Source: Prevotella melaninogenica ATCC 25845 (GTDB lineage Bacteria; Bacteroidota; Bacteroidia; Bacteroidales; Bacteroidaceae). Taken from it: a stretch of DNA of 64,000 nucleotides. Made by a program: the position numbers and the translations under genes. Positions within the stretch are counted from its first letter, which is position 1, and the number at the start of each line of letters is the position of its first letter. This document shows positions 17,787 through 26,569 of the stretch, piece after piece. The stretch is from positions 434,001 through 498,000 of the forward strand of contig NC_014371.1 of the NCBI RefSeq assembly GCF_000144405.1. Reading direction: 5' to 3'. The notes under the pieces were generated by a model. It saw only the letters and a list, made by a program, of their open reading frames with translations. It was not told the origin of the DNA and did not search any database.

Positions 17787-19307
17787 TTAGAAGGGCACTC
17801 TCATATCTCCACTTGGGTATGGTGGTATAGGGTCATCATTCATCTTGCTACCAACAATCTCACCACCTAATGGGTCATTAGGCATTGGAGCTGCCATATC
17901 CAAATCCTCTGGATTAGCAAAACGAGTGTATTCACCACGGAAGTTGAGCAGAACATCACCAGTTGCACCCTTACGATGCTTGGCAATAATAATCTGAGCC
18001 ATACCATGAAGGTCGTTTCCGTGGTCATCTTGCAGAATATGATAATACTCTGGTCGATGCACAAAGAGTACCATATCGGCATCCTGCTCGATAGCTCCAG
18101 ACTCACGCAAGTCACTTAACTGTGGGCGTTTACCCTCACGTGGGTCACGCTGTTCAACTGCACGACTCAACTGTGACAGTGCTAATATTGGAATGTTCAG
18201 CTCTTTTGCAAGTCCCTTCAAGGAACGGCTAATCGTAGAAACCTCCTCCTGACGGCTATTGAAGCGCATACCATTGGCATTCATCAGCTGTAAGTAGTCA
18301 ATCATGAGCACTTCAATATTATGTTCACGCACCAAACGACGCGCTTTTGTACGAAGTTCGAAGATTGAAAGCCCAGGTGTGTCGTCAATATAAATCGGTG
18401 CACCCTGCATCTTTCGTATGTTAGAGTCGAAACGCTCCCACTCGTCAGGTGTTAGCTGACCATTAAGAATCTTGTTACCAGGTACAGAACAAACGTTTGA
18501 AATTAAACGATTGACAAGCTGTACGTTGTTCATCTCAAGAGAGAAGAACGCAATTGGTTTACGATAGTCAATGGCAATATTTTTAGCAATACTAAGTGCA
18601 AAAGAAGTCTTACCCATGGCAGGACGACCAGCAATAATAACCAAGTCGGATGCCTGCCAACCAGCTGTTATCTTATCTAAGTCGTGGAACCCACTTGGTA
18701 CGCCAGTTAAGCTACCCTTATTGTTTGCTGCCTTGAGAAGTAATTGATGGGCTTGTTCAACGACAGAGTCAATCTGTACATAATCTTGTAGCATATTCTT
18801 CTGGGAAATCTCAAACAGAGCACCCTCGGCTTTCTGCATCAACTCGTCAACATCCACGGTTTCATCGAAAGCATCAGTCTCAATCATTGATGCGAACTGG
18901 ATAAGTTGTCGCGCCAAGAACTTTTGTGCAAGAATATGTGCATGATACTCAATGTGTGCAGATGAAGCAACATTGGAACTAAGCTCAACAATATATGCAG
19001 GACCACCAACTTCTTCAAGTGTTCCTTTATGACGAAGTTCTTCTACTACGGTCATAATATCTACAGGCTTCTCCTGTAGATTCAGAGATTGCACAGCCTC
19101 ATAAATCTTCTCATGACGAGACTCATAGAATGTCTCTGGTTTGATAATCTCTGAGACAACAGTAAAGGCATCCTTATCAATCATAAGCGCACCTAAAACA
19201 ACCTTTTCAATGTCAGTTGCTTGTGGTTGTAGGTGACCAAACGTTGTGTCGATAGGAGCCTGCTTGGTTCTACGACTACTTTTATTGTTATTACTTCTTT
19301 CTGCCAT
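17787..19307 (-). CDS. dnaB: Replicative DNA helicase
   Basis: This is the hexameric helicase that unwinds DNA at the replication fork. The 506-residue protein has the N-terminal DnaB domain (QATDIEKVVLGALMIDKD, about 29-46) and the RecA-like C-terminal domain with Walker A GRPAMGKTSFAL (about 226-237) and Walker B-like VLMIDYLQLM. The C-terminal part carries QLSRAVEQR and DLRESGAIEQDADMV. The start lies only seven bases from a -7 element, so the transcript may have almost no leader. Confidence 0.97.
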   Translation of the reverse strand: MAERSNNNKSSRRTKQAPIDTTFGHLQPQATDIEKVVLGALMIDKDAFTVVSEIIKPETFYESRHEKIYEAVQSLNLQEKPVDIMTVVEELRHKGTLEEVGGPAYIVELSSNVASSAHIEYHAHILAQKFLARQLIQFASMIETDAFDETVDVDELMQKAEGALFEISQKNMLQDYVQIDSVVEQAHQLLLKAANNKGSLTGVPSGFHDLDKITAGWQASDLVIIAGRPAMGKTSFALSIAKNIAIDYRKPIAFFSLEMNNVQLVNRLISNVCSVPGNKILNGQLTPDEWERFDSNIRKMQGAPIYIDDTPGLSIFELRTKARRLVREHNIEVLMIDYLQLMNANGMRFNSRQEEVSTISRSLKGLAKELNIPILALSQLSRAVEQRDPREGKRPQLSDLRESGAIEQDADMVLFVHRPEYYHILQDDHGNDLHGMAQIIIAKHRKGATGDVLLNFRGEYTRFANPEDLDMAAPMPNDPLGGEIVGSKMNDDPIPPYPSGDMRVPF

Positions 19308-19314
19308 ATGGTGG

Positions 19315-19322
19315 CAAATTTA
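19315..19322 (-). promoter_or_regulatory. -7 promoter element for dnaB, very close to the start codon
   Basis: On the minus strand TAAATTTG is followed by CCACCATATG, where the final ATG is the start. The predicted transcript start would fall about at the ATG, suggesting a leaderless mRNA. The -33 box is unclear. Confidence 0.5.
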
Positions 19323-19365
19323 CAAAAAATATTCCATTTCTAACACCATTCTTCTAAGCTTTTAT

Positions 19366-19373
19366 TATCTTTG
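19366..19373 (+). promoter_or_regulatory. -7 promoter element for ispE-addA-addB
   Basis: TATCTTTG followed by CA lies 32 bases before the ispE start. Confidence 0.65.
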
Positions 19374-19405
19374 CAAAAAAGAATTCTTTAATTATATTTT
19401 AGACT

Positions 19406-20245
19406 ATGATTACCTTTCCTTGCTGTAAAATCAACCTTGGATTAAATATTGTTGCAAAACGTCCTGATGGCTATCATGACCTTGAAACAGTTTTTTATCC
19501 TGTTCCTTTATGTGATGTGTTGGAAATTAAAAAGATGGATGAGGAGTTTCCCTCTCCTACTCCCATAGACTTAAAAGTGACTGGTCATGCTGTAGAATGT
19601 GATGAGCGTAATAATTTGGTAGTTAAGGCTTATCATCTCCTTGCAAAGGATTATGAGTTACCTCGCATACATGTTCACCTTGTTAAGCGTATTCCTATGC
19701 AGGCAGGACTTGGAGGTGGTTCAGCTGATGCTGCTTATATGATTCGATTGCTCGATGAGCGTTTTCGTTTGAATATGGGTAATGCAGAGATGGAGCGTTA
19801 TGCAGCCCAATTGGGTGCCGATTGTGCGTTCTTTATTCGTTCTGAAATAGCCTATGCAACGGGAATAGGTGATGTTCTTGCACCTGCAGATAACGAACAT
19901 CATAGTTTAGAAGGATATTATCTTGCATTGGTAAAGCCTGATGTAGCTGTCTCTACTGCCGAAGCCTATGCTGGAGTGACACCCAAGAAACCTGCGAAAA
20001 GCTGTCGTGATATAGTTCGCCAACCAATTGATACATGGCGTGATGAGCTTACAAATGATTTTGAAAAATCTCTTTTTGCAAAATATCCTGTGTTGGCTGA
20101 TGTTAAAGAAAAACTATATGCGAATGGTGCTTTGTATGCACAGATGTCAGGTAGTGGTAGTACTATCTTTGGTATCTTTGGTCAAAAGCCAGCGAATATA
20201 AAGGAATTTTTCCCAGGAATGTTCACATATTGTGTCAGACTCTAA
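19406..20245 (+). CDS. ispE: 4-diphosphocytidyl-2-C-methyl-D-erythritol kinase
   Basis: It phosphorylates CDP-methylerythritol in the MEP route to isoprenoids. The 279-residue GHMP kinase has CKINLGLNIVAKRPDGYHDL at the N-terminus and the ATP loop PMQAGLGGGSADAA (about 97-110), with a C-terminal QMSGSGSTIFG. It is the first gene of what looks like an operon with addA, which starts 20 bases after its stop. Confidence 0.96.
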   Translation: MITFPCCKINLGLNIVAKRPDGYHDLETVFYPVPLCDVLEIKKMDEEFPSPTPIDLKVTGHAVECDERNNLVVKAYHLLAKDYELPRIHVHLVKRIPMQAGLGGGSADAAYMIRLLDERFRLNMGNAEMERYAAQLGADCAFFIRSEIAYATGIGDVLAPADNEHHSLEGYYLALVKPDVAVSTAEAYAGVTPKKPAKSCRDIVRQPIDTWRDELTNDFEKSLFAKYPVLADVKEKLYANGALYAQMSGSGSTIFGIFGQKPANIKEFFPGMFTYCVRL

Positions 20246-20265
20246 TTCCAATTCTTTAGATATTC

Positions 20266-23200
20266 ATGATGGAAAAAGCATTAACGGTTTATAAAGCGTC
20301 AGCAGGTTCAGGTAAGACTTTTACGTTAGCATCGGAATATATTACTTTAGTGGTAAAGTATCCACAAGATTATAAGAAGATTCTTGCTGTTACCTTCACC
20401 AATAAGGCAACGCAGGAGATGAAAACGCGTATTCTTTCCCAGCTATATGGTATTGCCCATAAGTTGCCAGATTCTCAGGCATATTATGAACAGGTATTAC
20501 GGAAGACTGGTTTCCCTGAACTCACGATTAGAGAGAATGCCGCTGAAGCTTTGTCGCTGCTTACCCATCATTATAATGAGTTTCGTGTACAGACGATTGA
20601 CGCCTTCTTTCAATCTGTATTGCGTAATCTTGCTCGTGAACTGAATCTTACGGCTAATCTCCGTATTGATCTCAATGATGAACAAGTGGAAGCTCAGGCT
20701 GTCGATGAGTTGATTAATAGTCTTGAGGAAGGCGAAGAGGTCTTGACTTGGATTCGCGATTACATCGATAAAAATATTGAAGATGACAAGGGGTGGAACG
20801 TCATTGGACAGATAAAAGACTTTGGAAAGAATATTTTTAAGGACTTCTATAAAGACCATAAGGCAGAACTTGATAGTCGGTTTCGTGAAGAATCGTTTTT
20901 TGACGATTTCATAACGGTTTTGCGTAAGATACGAAAGGAAAGTCCTAAGAAGGTTAAAGAACAGGCAGGAAAGTTACTTCAAAAAATAAGTGATGCTGGT
21001 GTTGATACTGGATATTTCATTAAAGGATTGTGTGGATATATTACTAAGCAGTTTGAGAATGAACCTACAGATGAGGGACCATCTGCAAATGTGTTGAAAT
21101 GTCTTGATAGTCCAGATAATTGGTTGCTGAAGAAATGCCCTGCAGGGGAGAAAGAGCGCATTAGTACTCTTATCTCCGAATCATGGTATGATGACTTACT
21201 GCTATTAGAACAATATCGAAAAGAATGTTGGAAAGAGTATCAATCCAGTAATCTTACACTTAAACATCTTTCTCAACTTCGTCTTTTACATGCCATTTCT
21301 GAGGCTGTTGATGAGATAAATAAAGACACGAACCGATTTATGCTAAGTAACACTCAGTCACTACTTAGCACTTTGATGAAAGATACTGATACTCCATTCG
21401 TTTTTGAAAAGATGGGTGCTTACTTGAAGCATATCATGATTGATGAGTTTCAAGATACGAGTACTATTCAATGGACTAATTTCCGTAAGTTACTCGATAA
21501 CTGTATGGCTCAAATAGAATCTCACAATTTGATTGTGGGTGATGTTAAGCAGAGTATTTATCGATGGCGCCAAGGTGATTGGAAGTTACTAAACAATATT
21601 GAGCATGACTTCTCTGAAGAGCAAATAAAGATAGAACCTCTTGAAACTAATTATCGTTCTGAAGAGAATATAATCCGATTTAACAACGCTTTCTTTACGC
21701 AGGCCGTTATTCAAACAGTTAAAGAATTAGAGAGTGATGATATAAAAGGTGCTTCTCAGTTGATAGAAGCTTATAAAGAGATTGAACAGAAACCAAGAAA
21801 AGATGATGGTAAGGGATCTGTTCATATAAAACTCTTTCCTTATGATAAAAAGGCAGTATCAGAATATAACGAGAATGTTCTCAATGAATTAATTAATAAT
21901 ATCCGTGAACTATTAAAACGTGGGTATAAACAAAAGGATATTGCAATTCTTGTCCGATCAAAAGGAGTAATACAAGATATTGCCGACAAGTTCCAAGGTG
22001 AGTTTGGTACAGATGTAAGTATTGTTTCTGATGAAGCATTCCAATTGGATGCTTCGTTAGCTGTTAATGTGATTATTGCTGCTCTGCGATTGCTTACACA
22101 TCCTGATGATAAACTTACAGAAAGTAAGTTGGTTAAGCTTTATCAACAACAAGTAAAACAGACGGATAGAGATAATAATGCTTTATTTGTAGATGAAGGT
22201 GAAAAAGAATTAAAGTCTTTTTTACCAAGTGGTTATGTAGATAAGTTTGATTTTTTGTTAAGATCGTCACTTGTAGATCTTGTTGATGAGATTTACTCAC
22301 TTTTTAATCTCGGTAGTCTTGAAGGACAAAGTGCATACGTATGTACATTCTACGATACATTGAATGAGTATTTGAGAGACCATCCTGCAGATATTGATGA
22401 TTTCATCGAAGAATGGGAAGATAGTCTTTCAAGCAATACAATTCAAAGTGATGAAGTTGATGGAATACGTTTGATTACCATTCATAAGAGTAAGGGATTG
22501 GAATATGATAACGTTCTGATTCCTTTCTGTGATTGGGGATTAGAAAAAACAGTAGGTAATACAATATGGTGTCCAGGTGATAATAAGGAGAAGCCTTATG
22601 GAGATTTACCGTTGATTCCGATAGATTTTTCTAAAAAGATGATAGGTACTGTCTTTGAAGATGATTACAAAGAAGAGCATCTTCAGAATACTGTAGATAA
22701 CATGAATTTGCTTTATGTTGCCTTTACACGTGCAGGAAAGAATCTATTTATTACTGGTAAAAAGGCTTCTAAAACCACTTTTACTAAGCTACAAAATGGT
22801 AATACTGCCACAGATCGTTCACAGATTATTCAATTAGTTATTGATGATCTTGCTAATGAATTGCCAGAAGCAAAGGTTGATGATGCTGGTGATAAGGAGG
22901 CTATCAGTTTCGATTTTGGTACTTTGTTGGATTGTGAACAGCGTGTTGATAAGGAGAAGTCTACGGAGAATCCTTTTGAACTTACTCCTAAGACGCATAA
23001 ATTAAAGATAGAAACTTTCCCCCATCCTGTTAGCTTCCGACAGAGTAATAAGAGTCATGACTTTATCAATGGTGAGGATATTGACCCTTCAGATGCAAAT
23101 CGTTATATAAAGGTTGGAAATATACTTCACCAACTTTTTTCTACTATCCTTACTGAAGATGATATTGAACCACGCTTGAAGGAATTAGAACAAGAAGGAG

Positions 23201-23568
23201 TTATCTATAATGATGAGGTTACATCGAGAGAATTGCAGAATAAGATTGCCAATGCTCTGATGAATGAGAAAGTAAAAGATTGGTTTAGTTCACGATGGAA
23301 GTTGTTTAATGAGTGCACCATTCTTGACTATGATAAGGAGAGTGGAGATATTCATGAACATCGTCCTGACCGTGTAATGACCGATGGAAAGGAGATTATT
23401 GTAGTAGATTTCAAGTTTGGTAAACCACGTGAAGAATACCATGAGCAAGTACAACGCTACATGAGTTTGCTTATGCGAATGGGCTATGAGAAGGTGTCTG
23501 GTTATATTTGGTATGTCGTTAGAAATGAGATCGTACCAACCCCTTTTCTTCCATTAAAGGGCGAATAG
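20266..23568 (+). CDS. addA: AddA-like helicase-nuclease subunit (UvrD/RecB type)
   Basis: This is the large subunit of the AddAB recombination enzyme that processes double-strand breaks. In the 1100-residue protein, Walker A is ASAGSGKTFTLASEY (about 11-25), motif II is IDEFQDTSTIQW (about 392-403), the UvrD C-terminal motif HKSKGLEYDNVLIP is near 738, and LLYVAFTRAGKNL near 821. A RecB-type nuclease ends the protein with RPDRVMTDGKEIIVVDFKFG (Asp1048 and Lys1050 region) and QVQRYMSLL. The ATG at 20266 or the next codon may start it. The partner AddB-like gene follows 51 bases downstream. Confidence 0.88.
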   Translation: MMEKALTVYKASAGSGKTFTLASEYITLVVKYPQDYKKILAVTFTNKATQEMKTRILSQLYGIAHKLPDSQAYYEQVLRKTGFPELTIRENAAEALSLLTHHYNEFRVQTIDAFFQSVLRNLARELNLTANLRIDLNDEQVEAQAVDELINSLEEGEEVLTWIRDYIDKNIEDDKGWNVIGQIKDFGKNIFKDFYKDHKAELDSRFREESFFDDFITVLRKIRKESPKKVKEQAGKLLQKISDAGVDTGYFIKGLCGYITKQFENEPTDEGPSANVLKCLDSPDNWLLKKCPAGEKERISTLISESWYDDLLLLEQYRKECWKEYQSSNLTLKHLSQLRLLHAISEAVDEINKDTNRFMLSNTQSLLSTLMKDTDTPFVFEKMGAYLKHIMIDEFQDTSTIQWTNFRKLLDNCMAQIESHNLIVGDVKQSIYRWRQGDWKLLNNIEHDFSEEQIKIEPLETNYRSEENIIRFNNAFFTQAVIQTVKELESDDIKGASQLIEAYKEIEQKPRKDDGKGSVHIKLFPYDKKAVSEYNENVLNELINNIRELLKRGYKQKDIAILVRSKGVIQDIADKFQGEFGTDVSIVSDEAFQLDASLAVNVIIAALRLLTHPDDKLTESKLVKLYQQQVKQTDRDNNALFVDEGEKELKSFLPSGYVDKFDFLLRSSLVDLVDEIYSLFNLGSLEGQSAYVCTFYDTLNEYLRDHPADIDDFIEEWEDSLSSNTIQSDEVDGIRLITIHKSKGLEYDNVLIPFCDWGLEKTVGNTIWCPGDNKEKPYGDLPLIPIDFSKKMIGTVFEDDYKEEHLQNTVDNMNLLYVAFTRAGKNLFITGKKASKTTFTKLQNGNTATDRSQIIQLVIDDLANELPEAKVDDAGDKEAISFDFGTLLDCEQRVDKEKSTENPFELTPKTHKLKIETFPHPVSFRQSNKSHDFINGEDIDPSDANRYIKVGNILHQLFSTILTEDDIEPRLKELEQEGVIYNDEVTSRELQNKIANALMNEKVKDWFSSRWKLFNECTILDYDKESGDIHEHRPDRVMTDGKEIIVVDFKFGKPREEYHEQVQRYMSLLMRMGYEKVSGYIWYVVRNEIVPTPFLPLKGE

Positions 23569-23619
23569 CCTATATTACTTAACTTCATTCATTCTTAACA
23601 AGCGTTCTGATATATAATT

Positions 23620-26496
23620 ATGAATACATTTCTCGAACACGTTGCAGCTGATTTACTGAAGAAGTATGGTAATGACATGGCGCATATAGCTGTTGTCTTT
23701 CCTAATAAGCGTGCTGCACTCTTTCTGAATCAAGCATTAGCTCGATTGGCTGATGGTCCTGTATGGAGTCCAGCATATATTACCATCTCTGACTTCTTTC
23801 GTCAACATTCAGAGCTAACAATAGCTGATCCTATTAAAAGTATTTGCGATCTTTATAAGAGTTACATCGAGGTAACAGGCAATACAAATGAAACCTTAGA
23901 CCACTTCTATGGTTGGGGGCAACTGCTCTTAGCCGATTTCGATGACATCGATAAGAATATGGCAAACGCTGAGATGGTCTTCTCTAATATTAGTAACCTT
24001 AAAGAGTTAGATGATATTAGTTATCTTACCGATGAACAGAAAGTAGAATTACGCCGTTTCTTCGCTAATTTCGACGATGATCCAGAGGGTATTAGAGAGC
24101 GTTTTATAACTCTTTGGAATAAGTTGAATGATATATATAATGATTTCAAGCAAAGGCTTAAATCTCAAAAACTTGCATACGAAGGTATGCTTTATCGTGA
24201 TGTGGTAGAGAAAACAAAGATAGAAGCACAATATGAATGCTATGTTTTTGTCGGATTCAACGTACTTCAGAAGGTAGAACAGCTTCTTTTCAAACGCTTC
24301 TTAAAGGAAGAAAGGGCAAGTTTCTATTGGGATTATGACCGATATTATATGAAGCCAACAAATGAAGCAGGTAACTATATTCGTTGTTGGCTTGATAAAT
24401 TCCCCAATGCTTTACCAAACGATAGCGATGAATTGTATGATAATTTAGGTAAAGAGAAGGATATAAACATTATCTCTGCTCCTACAGAGAACTTACAAGC
24501 ACGTTATATCACCGAGTGGTTGCGCGAGAATGAAAGATATAAAGATGGTAAGCGAACAGCAATTGTTCTTTGTGATGAACATCTGTTGCAGACTGTAATC
24601 CATTGTATACCTGATGAAGTCGAAACTCTGAATGTCACAACGGGTTATCCGTTACAACAAACCCCGATAGCATCGATGGTTACGCAGCTTTGGGCGTTAC
24701 AGACAGAAGGTTATTCTGTACAAGAACAGAGTTATAGACTTCACTATGTAAACAGAGTATTACGACATCCTTATGGGAAGTATCTCACACCAAAAGTTGC
24801 CGAAATCATCGAACGATTGAATAGTGAACGACAGTTTTATGTAAAGCCAAAAGAAGGCTCAATCTTTGAATACCATCCAAGTGATAAGCAGAACCTACAA
24901 GTATTAGTTAATTGGTTGGCAGAAACTATCCGTTTCATCGGTGTAAATGGTGCAGCTGACAAAGACCCACTTTTTGAAGAGTCTGTTTTTCGTATGTACA
25001 CCTTACTCACACGATTGTCTGATTTGATGATAAATGGGGATTTAGATGCAGATAAGATTATCTTCCGTCGTTTATTAACACAACTTATTGCTGCTACAAG
25101 TATTCCTTTCCATGGTGAACCAGCACGTGGAGTACAAGTGATGGGCGTTCTTGAAACGCGTAATCTCGATTTCGATCATGTACTTGTGCTCTCTTGTAAT
25201 GAAGGTAATATGCCAAAGGGAATAGACGATGCATCGTTCATACCTCATCTTATTCGTAAGGCATACGAGTTAACAACAATTGATAATAAGGTGTCTATCT
25301 ACAGTTACTATTTCCATAGTCTGATTCAGCGGGCAAAAGATGTTACTTTCCTTTATAATAACTCCACTCAAGGTAGCCATACAGGAGAGATGAGTCGTTT
25401 CATTTTACAGTTGATGGTAGAGTGGAATCACCCAATTCATCGATTAACTTTGCAAGCAGGGCAAGAGCCTATGCACTGTGAAGCAGAAGTGGTTGAAAAG
25501 AATGAAGCTGTACTGAATAGACTCGATGAAATCAGTTATTTCTCCCCAACTGCTATTAATACATATATAACTTGCCAGCTAAAGTATTACTTTAAGTATA
25601 TTGCAGGTATTAATGAACTCGATGAAGTCGATGTAGATGATGTTGATAATCGAATGTTTGGTAATATCTTTCATACAGCAGCACAGCTTATGTATGAAAA
25701 GTTACTACCAAGAGAAGTCATCACAGCTAAGAACATAGATTATTTGTTGAAGACAGGTAAGAGCACACAGTCACTCACATCAGGCAATGCAGAACTTACA
25801 TTGGATGATATTGTCGACGAGGCATTTGCTACTGAACTATTTCATCAACAACGAGGAGTAAAGAAACATCCAAAGCTCAATGGACTCCAACTCATCAATC
25901 GTGAAGTTATCATAAAGTACCTTCATCAATTATTGCGAATTGATCGACGTTCTGCCCCATTGCGTGTGATTGGTCATGAGTTTCCTGTTAAACGCTCATT
26001 GACAATTAATGTGAATGGATTGGAGAAGCAAATAGAAACAGGTGGACGTATTGACCGTTTAGACGAGATTCTTGTTGATAGTGATAGCGCACGCTTGCGA
26101 GTTGTAGACTATAAGACTGGTGGAAAAGCAGCGGAGTCATTGAAAAGTGTTGATGAAATGTTTGACTCAAAGAATTTAAGTAAAAAGAGTGACTACACAA
26201 TGCAGGCAATGCTATACAGTCTTATTGAAGCAAAGAACGATTCTGAACATAATCCAAATCATCGTGCTGTTAGTCCTGCTTTGCTCTTTATCCAACATGC
26301 AGGTAGTGAAGATTATACTCCTGTACTATCAATAGATAAGGAAGAAGTTACTGATGTCACCGTATATGAAGAGGATTTTCTTAGAAATCTCACGGAGAAA
26401 CTCGAAGAAATACATAATCCTAATATAGCTTTTGCTCCAACAGACAATACTGATAGTTGTCAATACTGTCCTTATAAACAGATGTGTGGACGATAA
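23620..26496 (+). CDS. addB: AddB-like PD-(D/E)XK nuclease subunit with Fe-S site
   Basis: This is the partner of AddA, of 958 residues. The N-terminal half is a degenerate helicase-like domain, with no clear intact Walker A. The C-terminal nuclease carries GGRIDRLDE (Asp812) and VVDYKTGG (Asp830, Lys832). Four cysteines, C652 in TCQLKYYF and C947, C950, C956 in SCQYCPYKQMC, match the iron-sulphur staple of AddB-type nucleases. Together with AddA it would resect DNA ends before RecA loading. The assignment as AddB rests on context plus the staple. A terminator shared with the converging uvrD gene follows. Confidence 0.85.
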   Translation: MNTFLEHVAADLLKKYGNDMAHIAVVFPNKRAALFLNQALARLADGPVWSPAYITISDFFRQHSELTIADPIKSICDLYKSYIEVTGNTNETLDHFYGWGQLLLADFDDIDKNMANAEMVFSNISNLKELDDISYLTDEQKVELRRFFANFDDDPEGIRERFITLWNKLNDIYNDFKQRLKSQKLAYEGMLYRDVVEKTKIEAQYECYVFVGFNVLQKVEQLLFKRFLKEERASFYWDYDRYYMKPTNEAGNYIRCWLDKFPNALPNDSDELYDNLGKEKDINIISAPTENLQARYITEWLRENERYKDGKRTAIVLCDEHLLQTVIHCIPDEVETLNVTTGYPLQQTPIASMVTQLWALQTEGYSVQEQSYRLHYVNRVLRHPYGKYLTPKVAEIIERLNSERQFYVKPKEGSIFEYHPSDKQNLQVLVNWLAETIRFIGVNGAADKDPLFEESVFRMYTLLTRLSDLMINGDLDADKIIFRRLLTQLIAATSIPFHGEPARGVQVMGVLETRNLDFDHVLVLSCNEGNMPKGIDDASFIPHLIRKAYELTTIDNKVSIYSYYFHSLIQRAKDVTFLYNNSTQGSHTGEMSRFILQLMVEWNHPIHRLTLQAGQEPMHCEAEVVEKNEAVLNRLDEISYFSPTAINTYITCQLKYYFKYIAGINELDEVDVDDVDNRMFGNIFHTAAQLMYEKLLPREVITAKNIDYLLKTGKSTQSLTSGNAELTLDDIVDEAFATELFHQQRGVKKHPKLNGLQLINREVIIKYLHQLLRIDRRSAPLRVIGHEFPVKRSLTINVNGLEKQIETGGRIDRLDEILVDSDSARLRVVDYKTGGKAAESLKSVDEMFDSKNLSKKSDYTMQAMLYSLIEAKNDSEHNPNHRAVSPALLFIQHAGSEDYTPVLSIDKEEVTDVTVYEEDFLRNLTEKLEEIHNPNIAFAPTDNTDSCQYCPYKQMCGR

Positions 26497-26514
26497 TTAC
26501 AGCTATAAACGATA

Positions 26515-26558
26515 ATAGGCGGTCATAAATGCGAATACATTTATAACCGCCTATCGTT
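26515..26558. terminator. Bidirectional terminator between addB and uvrD
   Basis: ATAGGCGGTCATAAATG pairs with CATTTATAACCGCCTAT around a short loop, then CGTTTT. It lies between converging genes. Confidence 0.88.
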
Positions 26559-26569
26559 TTCTATTGTTC

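Noticed and set aside
19246..19428. 60-codon plus-strand frame spanning the dnaB/ispE gap
   Set aside because: It crosses both divergent promoters and overlaps the ispE start.
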